Part shown: one piece after another, positions 58,159 to 64,000 of the stretch
Position numbering within the stretch: position 1 is the stretch's first letter
How the letters are laid out: each line of letters begins with the position of its first letter
Origin: Treponema sp. OMZ 790
Lineage (GTDB): Bacteria; Spirochaetota; Spirochaetia; Treponematales; Treponemataceae
DNA length: 64,000 bases
Direction of reading: 5' to 3'
Assembly: GCF_024181285.1 (NCBI RefSeq)
Contig: NZ_CP051201.1
Coordinates: 1,240,001-1,304,000 of the forward strand
The notes under the pieces: model-generated
What the model saw: the letters and a program-made list of their open reading frames with translations, nothing else
Told to the model about the DNA's origin: nothing
Database searches by the model: none
Translations under genes and position numbers: made by a program

Positions 58159-60843
58159 TTATTTTTTTATCTTCATCCAATTGGACTCAACAAAAATATT
58201 TTTTTCTTTAAGATAAATATTTAAAATATCATCTTCTAAGAAATTACCAATCACAATTTCTGTTTTTTCTTTGGTTTCCTTAAATGTCTTTCCTGTAAAA
58301 GGATTTTTTGTAAGCAAAGTAATATTCTCAAAACCGCTTGTTGCCATTATCGGAACATCAGCATTGGTCATAAAATCCATATTAAGATTCAGTTCACCGG
58401 AAGCATTAAAGTCCTTCATCATTAAAATAGGCATATAATAAGTCTGCTGAAGTGTTTTATCCTTAAAATCAGTATCAAATATAGAATTATTTAAAATTAA
58501 ATTTCCATATCCATGATCGGCAACAAAAATAATTCTTGTATTATCATATACACCATTTTCTTTTAAGATTTTCATCATATCACCAAGAATCAAAAAAAGA
58601 TAAGCATCCGATATATAATGATTTAAAGTAACCTCATTTGCGGACCTCTCTTCACATTTTTTTATAAAGTCATCCGAACAAAATAGACGAGCCTGTGAAG
58701 CAGATATTGGCGTATGAGAAACATTATTAACAATTAAGTTAAAACAATCCTTATCATATCCCGTACTTATATCACGCTTAATAAATTCAAGAGGGGCAAT
58801 TTTTGCAACAAAATCAAATAAACCGTATGCAGATGGTTTACTCTGTAAATATCGGCCCTTATTATAAAGCCGTTTACGCACAAGATAAGGAGATACTTTT
58901 AAAAAAGAAAATCTGATAGTGTTCCTCAATGTTTCCGAAAACGGAAGAACTTTATGCTGAATACCGATTTTATGCTTTTGAATCCACTCCCCTACATATT
59001 TTCCTTCCATATTCAAAGCTTTAACACCATCATAAGGTTCGAATATGGAATTATCGGGTATCCAACTATGGTTGGCAAGCGAGGCATCGGTAATAACCGT
59101 ATTCCAACCTGATTCCGAAAAAAGACGGGGCATAACACAAAGAGATTCATTATACATATCACGATTCGAATCCGTATTTTTTCTAAAAGACGCAGGAGTG
59201 TATTCATACCCACCGTATAGAGCAGGCGCACCGATATAAGTATGACCGCCAAAAGAAATTGTATTGGGATACAGGGTAAAGCCCGTAAAATTCTCTGAAA
59301 TTTTAGGAAAGTCATCAAAAATAGACGGAATAAAAATACCGGGCATCCTGTCAAGCATAAAAACTAATACATTTTTACCGGTTTTAGTAAAACCGTAAAC
59401 TTTTTCGATATGTCCTATAGATTTATTCTTTTTATCTATCTTGATAAGTTTTGTAACATTTTTATAGCCCGAATATATCTTTACTGCATTAATACAAGAG
59501 AGGGTCAAAAAAGAAACAAGTAAAATCTTCGACACAAAAATAGATTTTTGAGAAAGTTTATACTTAAGAAGAACTACTATGAGTGCAATGCTCAAAAAAA
59601 GAGAAAGTAAGTTAATCACATTCTCCTGTAATGAATGAATCAGAACTTCATCAGTCGCAAAAGAGAGAAAACCTGTAAGCGAGCCGTAATTACCTTGAAA
59701 TATAAAAACATTAATTACAGAACAAACCAAAAAAATAAAAGCGATAAATGAAAAAAACGGCTTAACTCTCACATTTGCCAAGCGATAAAGTATTGCGGGC
59801 CAAATAAAAAGAAAGCCGCAACCTTGCAATAAGGTAATCCAAAGCAAATAAAAAGGATTTTGATACTGAATTGTATAGGAAAATTCTTGAACGGAAGAAG
59901 CAACCAAAGAGGAAGGAATTACGGCACCTAAAAGAACAGTTATTGAAACTATAGAAAAATAAAAAAGAGAATTAACGGCTTTTATATCCTTAAAAAATGT
60001 TATTGAATTTATAAAGTACTTTAAAAGTTTAATAAAAAACGGAATTAAAATATACATTATCATTATTCCTATAATAAGAATAACAACAATTGGTTTTTGA
60101 GCTCGAGTTATAAAAAAAACACCTCCCGTTACAATGAAAATAAGCCCTAACAAGTACCATATTTTTTTATTATACTTAAATTTTGCAAAAATATTTTTTC
60201 CTAATGAAAATATGTTATTAAGAGTCCAATAGAAAACCAAACCCGAAGGAGAATCATAAAGCAAAAAAAGAAAAATTAAGGCCATAATATATAGCTGTAT
60301 TTTTTCTTTTATCGAAAAGTCCTTGGTGTATATCATAACAGATAAAAGATTGACCAAGGTCATTAAAATCGGCAAAAAGTTTATCTTATATGATAATATA
60401 TTGAGTAAAGCATCAGGCTTTCCTAAATTGGGCAAAAAAAGAAAATTATATCCTTGCAATAATGTAAGTTCCGATAGAAAATGATATGCTGCAATAAAAA
60501 AAGGAATTTGAACAAGCAACCCAAGCATACCTCGCAAAGAATATAGGGGATGATAGTTATTTTGGCGATAATACGCAGAAAGAATCATATATCTTTCATC
60601 CCCCTTAAATACCGCCTTTATATCTTTGATTTTATTTTTTAACTTTTTTTGTAATAATCTCTCCTTATTTTGCCATTCTTCTGCAGCAGCATAAATGGGT
60701 AAGGTAACAATATTTACAAATAAGCTTACTATAATTATTGCGCCGCCTACATTCTCATTAAAAATTTTAAATGCAACCAAAAAAATCAATTCGATAATCG
60801 ATTCAAGCGGATATATAAAAAGCGTATATAAAAAAATCATCAT
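58159..60843 (-). CDS. YidC-like domain fused to sulfatase/phosphotransferase domain, protein B
   Basis: The 894-residue paralogue of protein A has the same order: YidC-type part (IIIVSLFVNIVTLPIYAAAE; YRQNNYHPLYSLRGMLGLL; DSPSGLVFYWTLNN), extra spans, then the sulfatase-like domain (VFMLDRMPGIFI; HTYIGAPALYGG; IIFVADHGYGN). Asn44 stands again for the YidC Arg. The candidate nucleophile Thr is kept (TYIGAPALY against TNMSTPSLF). ATG at 60843 aligns with the start of protein A; a GTG four codons earlier is possible; no good Shine-Dalgarno. It lies 27 nt downstream of a GT25 gene. A and B diverge enough for different acceptors. Confidence 0.8.
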   Translation of the reverse strand: MMIFLYTLFIYPLESIIELIFLVAFKIFNENVGGAIIIVSLFVNIVTLPIYAAAEEWQNKERLLQKKLKNKIKDIKAVFKGDERYMILSAYYRQNNYHPLYSLRGMLGLLVQIPFFIAAYHFLSELTLLQGYNFLFLPNLGKPDALLNILSYKINFLPILMTLVNLLSVMIYTKDFSIKEKIQLYIMALIFLFLLYDSPSGLVFYWTLNNIFSLGKNIFAKFKYNKKIWYLLGLIFIVTGGVFFITRAQKPIVVILIIGIMIMYILIPFFIKLLKYFINSITFFKDIKAVNSLFYFSIVSITVLLGAVIPSSLVASSVQEFSYTIQYQNPFYLLWITLLQGCGFLFIWPAILYRLANVRVKPFFSFIAFIFLVCSVINVFIFQGNYGSLTGFLSFATDEVLIHSLQENVINLLSLFLSIALIVVLLKYKLSQKSIFVSKILLVSFLTLSCINAVKIYSGYKNVTKLIKIDKKNKSIGHIEKVYGFTKTGKNVLVFMLDRMPGIFIPSIFDDFPKISENFTGFTLYPNTISFGGHTYIGAPALYGGYEYTPASFRKNTDSNRDMYNESLCVMPRLFSESGWNTVITDASLANHSWIPDNSIFEPYDGVKALNMEGKYVGEWIQKHKIGIQHKVLPFSETLRNTIRFSFLKVSPYLVRKRLYNKGRYLQSKPSAYGLFDFVAKIAPLEFIKRDISTGYDKDCFNLIVNNVSHTPISASQARLFCSDDFIKKCEERSANEVTLNHYISDAYLFLILGDMMKILKENGVYDNTRIIFVADHGYGNLILNNSIFDTDFKDKTLQQTYYMPILMMKDFNASGELNLNMDFMTNADVPIMATSGFENITLLTKNPFTGKTFKETKEKTEIVIGNFLEDDILNIYLKEKNIFVESNWMKIKK

Positions 60844-60869
60844 TTTACAACTCACATAGTTAATATTTT

Positions 60870-61514
60870 TTAGGTTGACTTTGAATGACGTAAATCATCA
60901 CCAATTTCAGAAGTAAAAACTTCGTTAACTCCTACAATTGAGGGAGATATAAGCCATATTTGAGAAAATCTGCGATAATATTTCCAGTTATCGGCTACAG
61001 TAAACACTTTTTCATTACTATAGTATATTTTTTTTGCAGCATCTAATCCAATAACATATCCATATGTTCCGCCATAACTGTTTAAGACAAGATACATTGA
61101 ATAATTATTAAATAATTTTTTTTTCCACAACTTTTTCATAGGTTTTTTAGCTGTAGTTCCCAATAAAACTACTTTATTCCCAACATTAATTTGAGAAATA
61201 GCCGTATAAACTTCAAAAAAATTAGGTAAAATGGCAATATCATCTTCCAATATCAATGCTTGACTGATATCCTCATCAATCATTTTTTTATAAATAGCTT
61301 TATGACTTAAAGCACAACCTATCTCACCTAAGCTCAACTGTCTTTTAGTTATTTTTTGTGATAATTGCGAATTATAAATTTCATCTATATTTTTTATATT
61401 ACGACCGTAAACAGCAGGAAAGAATTCATAATCAATTGGTAGATCCTTAAGGAGTTCCTGCATATATTTTTTTCTTTCAATATTATGTTCTAAATTAAGC
61501 ACAAAAGTTCGCAT
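60870..61514 (-). CDS. GT25 family glycosyltransferase 1
   Basis: The 214-residue enzyme has GT25 features: VLNLEHNIERKKYMQELL, GEIGCALSHKAIYKKMIDED and ALILEDDIAILPNF with the DxD-like EDD. GT25 members add galactose or glucose to lipooligosaccharide or capsule. Its ATG lies inside the GT2 gene before it (20-nt overlap), so translation is coupled. A close paralogue is 1 kb upstream. Confidence 0.87.
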   Translation of the reverse strand: MRTFVLNLEHNIERKKYMQELLKDLPIDYEFFPAVYGRNIKNIDEIYNSQLSQKITKRQLSLGEIGCALSHKAIYKKMIDEDISQALILEDDIAILPNFFEVYTAISQINVGNKVVLLGTTAKKPMKKLWKKKLFNNYSMYLVLNSYGGTYGYVIGLDAAKKIYYSNEKVFTVADNWKYYRRFSQIWLISPSIVGVNEVFTSEIGDDLRHSKST

Positions 61515-62511
61515 AAAGATCCTTTATAATTTTTTTTAGTCTGTATGGCATAAGCTGCCTAAGAAATATATTTATTTTATATTTAATAAGTTCAAGATAT
61601 AAACTTAATTGGGTTTTGTTTATCTTTTTTTCATAAGGTAAAAGTGTATCTTCACTAAAACAGCCGGATAATAAATTTAAAGAAACACGCCAATCTTTTT
61701 TTTGAGTATTCATTAAAATCTGTATATAAAAAATATACTTTAAATATTGTCTTTCAATATACAAAACCGCATCGGTATTCTCTCCGGCATGAGTATTAAA
61801 AAAAAAGCTAAAAGCATCAAGATTAGCTTTTATAGAGTCTAAACTTTTTTTTACTGAAGATAAATCATTTTTTTTATTTGAAATTCCGCTTTCATCGTTG
61901 TACAAAACTAAGGGCGCATTTATAAAAGTATAACTTTTTGCATAATAAGCGATTATAACCGATTCATATAGATCTTCGCCCATTACCGAGTAAAAGCTTT
62001 GCATTTTTGAAAAAGCTTTTTGCAATAATTCCTTTTTATACACCTTATTCCAAACAGTACCCGCCCTAGGATTTTTAAAATATACCAAACTATCAAAAAA
62101 ATTATTTATCGTAATAAAAGGAACAGGTAAAGATACGGTTTTTGTCTTCTTATGCTTATAAGCAAATTCCAAAACATCATAATCCGTTTCTGAGAGTATA
62201 CTATGCAAAAATGAACATGCAAAAACTTCAAGAACATCATCACAGTCCAAAAAAAGAATATAATCGCCCGAAGCATTACTTACACCTGTTTGTCTTGCAC
62301 AATGAGGCCCAAGATTTTTTGAATGAGAGATTACCTTTATTCTATTGTCTTTTACTGCATATGATTCTATCTTTTGTAAACTTTCATCCGTAGAGCAATC
62401 ATCAACACAAATTATCTCAATATCAGCATAAGTCTGATTCAAAATACCGGATAATGTTTCATCTATAAAAAGGCTGCGATTATATATCGGAATTATTATA
62501 CTGAATTTCAT
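61495..62511 (-). CDS. GT2 family glycosyltransferase 1
   Basis: The 338-residue GT-A enzyme opens FSIIIPIYNRSLFIDETL, with VDDCSTDESLQKI and YILFLDCDDVLE (DxD region LDCDD), ending in a helical C terminus. It transfers a sugar from a nucleotide donor at the cytosolic membrane face. It forms a GT2-GT25 pair with the overlapping next gene, and the pair resembles the one at the right end of the window. Confidence 0.88.
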   Translation of the reverse strand: MKFSIIIPIYNRSLFIDETLSGILNQTYADIEIICVDDCSTDESLQKIESYAVKDNRIKVISHSKNLGPHCARQTGVSNASGDYILFLDCDDVLEVFACSFLHSILSETDYDVLEFAYKHKKTKTVSLPVPFITINNFFDSLVYFKNPRAGTVWNKVYKKELLQKAFSKMQSFYSVMGEDLYESVIIAYYAKSYTFINAPLVLYNDESGISNKKNDLSSVKKSLDSIKANLDAFSFFFNTHAGENTDAVLYIERQYLKYIFYIQILMNTQKKDWRVSLNLLSGCFSEDTLLPYEKKINKTQLSLYLELIKYKINIFLRQLMPYRLKKIIKDLYANFCA

Positions 62512-62545
62512 TTTTATGTTTTTATATTAACTTCAATTTTCAAAA

Positions 62546-63292
62546 TTAAGGTAAAAATATATAAAAAAAATCTCTAAAGCACCAAAATATTATTTTAAAT
62601 AAACTATACGTTTTTCTAAAAAAAACATATAGAAGACAGTATGATTCATTACGAAAGTTTCTTGCACGGTTTTCAGTTTTATCAATTATTGATGCGATCT
62701 CATCTTGACAATTTATAATATTTGGAATAACAACCGATATATTTATAATCTTCCACCATTTACCCCATTGATCAATAGGTCGTATAATAGGGAAACTTTG
62801 AGTATATATTTTCTCAGCCGTTTTTTTACAAATTATATATCCATATGTACCATAACCGGAATTAAATATTTTTTTTAGTTTATAATGTTGAGCAATGTTC
62901 TGAAAATATATTTTAGTTTTTAGTTTTTTGTCTGACTGTCCAAGAAGAATAATTCCATTGTTATCAAGTTTTAATATTTCAGAAAAAACTTTATTAAAAT
63001 CATTTGAAATAATAATATCATCTTCAAAAATCAAAGCCTGTTCTATATCTTCTTCTATCATTTTTTTAAAAATTAAAAGATGACTCATTGCACAACCGAT
63101 TTCGCCTAATTTTAATTCTCGGCCATATTCTTTGATTGCGCTCTCTTTATCATAAACCTCTTCTATATTTTTTATATCCTTACCGTTTACTGCATCAAAA
63201 AACTCATATTGAAGATTTGTTTTTTTCATCTCTTCAATCATATGTTGACGGCGATCTGTAGATTCTTTTAGATTGACTATAAAAACTCTCAT
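62546..63292 (-). CDS. GT25 family glycosyltransferase 2
   Basis: The 248-residue enzyme parallels GT25 protein 1 (VNLKESTDRRQHMIEEMKKT; GEIGCAMSHLLIFKKMIEED; ALIFEDDIIISNDF) but has a longer C terminus with a hydrophobic, aromatic end (IIFWCFRDFFYIFLP), which may anchor it at the membrane. It lies 14 nt after the partial GT2 gene. Confidence 0.85.
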   Translation of the reverse strand: MRVFIVNLKESTDRRQHMIEEMKKTNLQYEFFDAVNGKDIKNIEEVYDKESAIKEYGRELKLGEIGCAMSHLLIFKKMIEEDIEQALIFEDDIIISNDFNKVFSEILKLDNNGIILLGQSDKKLKTKIYFQNIAQHYKLKKIFNSGYGTYGYIICKKTAEKIYTQSFPIIRPIDQWGKWWKIINISVVIPNIINCQDEIASIIDKTENRARNFRNESYCLLYVFFRKTYSLFKIIFWCFRDFFYIFLP

Positions 63293-63306
63293 TTAAATTA
63301 AATAAC

Positions 63307-64000
63307 TTACCTTCTTTCTGCAATATACTCTCGACATCGTCGTAAAATATTCATAATAGGCCTAATTAATTTTGAAAAAGGTACGAGAGGTCTATATATT
63401 CTTTTTATTTCTTTTATTTGCGTATCAAGATTATTTATTTCCTTTAACAATAATAACATAAAGCCGGTTTCACCAAATCGAGTCTTTATTATATTGATAA
63501 CTTCTTGTGATGTTGTATTTTTTAATGCTGTAGTATATAGGCTATCATTAAAATCTTTAATATAACAAATATAGCCTTTACACTCTTCAGATATAAAAAA
63601 ATCACAAAGATTTTTATATACATTATTCAAACTCATATCTATAAGTTTAAATTTTTCAGGATTACTAAAATTGACAAAATTTGTTATGCCGGAATCCTGA
63701 CGGTAATTATATAATGGAGTATGAATCCTTTTTCTTTTTTTTGCGTAATATTCTATAATTGCCATTTGATAGTAGTCTTCACTCCAGACTGCATAAAAAT
63801 CCACCATCTGTGAATAAATAGGCTTGATAAACACTGCATTAAAACATTTATTCCAAACTGTATGATTGGCATTTGAAAGAAGAACATTTTCAATATCCTT
63901 TATATTGTCTGCTTTGGAAAATACATTCCGTTTTTTTATACCGTTTCTCACTTCACAATAATTAAATTCGATATAATCATAATTATCTTTTTTTGCTGCA
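63307..64000 (-). CDS. GT2 family glycosyltransferase 2, C-terminal part
   Basis: The frame is open to the right edge of the window, so the N-terminal GT-A half is missing. The visible 230 codons include NHTVWNKCFNAVFIKPIYSQ, WSEDYYQMAIIEYYAKK and YNYRQDSGITNFV, the same features as TVWNKVYKKEL, MGEDLYESVIIAYYAK and YNDESGISN in GT2 protein 1. It is the first half of a second GT2-GT25 pair. Confidence 0.8.
   Translation of the reverse strand, partial: AAKKDNYDYIEFNYCEVRNGIKKRNVFSKADNIKDIENVLLSNANHTVWNKCFNAVFIKPIYSQMVDFYAVWSEDYYQMAIIEYYAKKRKRIHTPLYNYRQDSGITNFVNFSNPEKFKLIDMSLNNVYKNLCDFFISEECKGYICYIKDFNDSLYTTALKNTTSQEVINIIKTRFGETGFMLLLLKEINNLDTQIKEIKRIYRPLVPFSKLIRPIMNILRRCREYIAERR

Noticed and set aside
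1..64000. tRNA, rRNA or tmRNA genes
   Set aside because: I looked for cloverleaf ends (GGTTCGA-type arms and CCA) in the intergenic regions by eye and found none; a tRNAscan run would settle it.

Overview
The window looks like chromosome of an oral-type Treponema, most likely T. denticola or a near relative. The evidence is two periplasmic flagellin genes of the spirochaete FlaB class (matching FlaB1 and FlaB3), the order flaB1-flaB3-flaG-fliD-two small unknowns-tsaE-tsaB-HD domain gene that I recall from treponemes, an AT-rich core, and a surface-glycan cluster ending in dTDP-sugar genes. This assignment rests on recognition of sequence, not on a database search.

Layout. 1-3.6 kb: the start of an aminopeptidase P gene, a GNAT-like protein, a secreted small protein, a DHH phosphoesterase. 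3.7-11.5 kb: flagellar filament genes (flaB1, flaB3, flaG, fliD) running into t6A genes tsaE/tsaB and a PAS/HD-GYP protein. 11.5-15.8 kb: hemW, a signal peptidase I homologue with an altered catalytic dyad, smpB, tsaC and an FtsB/DivIC-like protein. 15.9-23.7 kb: a tightly overlapping five-gene operon with a very acidic protein, two DUF115/Maf-type proteins (candidate flagellin glycosylation) and a degenerate GGDEF protein. 23.7-32.6 kb: an accessory island with an FtsX-type ABC transporter, two Rpn nuclease genes, a BspA-like lipoprotein, a DUF4469/HU-like protein and many inverted repeats; parts are visibly richer in G+C than the rest. 32.6-37 kb: a two-component system in an operon with a helical unknown and a sugar symporter. 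37-48.6 kb: housekeeping genes (mutS2, rsgA, murI, miaA, an MBL/beta-CASP protein, an rRNA methylase, hisS). 48.7-64 kb: one long minus-strand surface polysaccharide cluster (rmlB, rmlA, epimerase, GT4, GT32, GT2 and GT25 enzymes, a CDP-glycerol transferase-like protein) containing two unusual YidC-plus-sulfatase fusion proteins and the wreck of a third.

Most unusual observations: (i) six copies of a roughly 90-nt element built of three successive hairpins whose stems change sequence while pairing is mostly kept; (ii) strong internal ribosome binding sites and in-frame ATGs at codon 222 of both rpn genes, predicting separate C-terminal small proteins; (iii) the YidC-sulfatase fusions, both with Asn where YidC has its groove Arg; (iv) matched CsrA-type GGA hairpins in both flagellin leaders; (v) at least six genes whose ATG lies 6-10 nt past a sigma-70 -10 box with no Shine-Dalgarno, so probably leaderless; (vi) a LepB homologue with Thr/Arg in place of Ser/Lys. 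I saw no tRNA, rRNA, CRISPR array, integrase or transposase of classic type.
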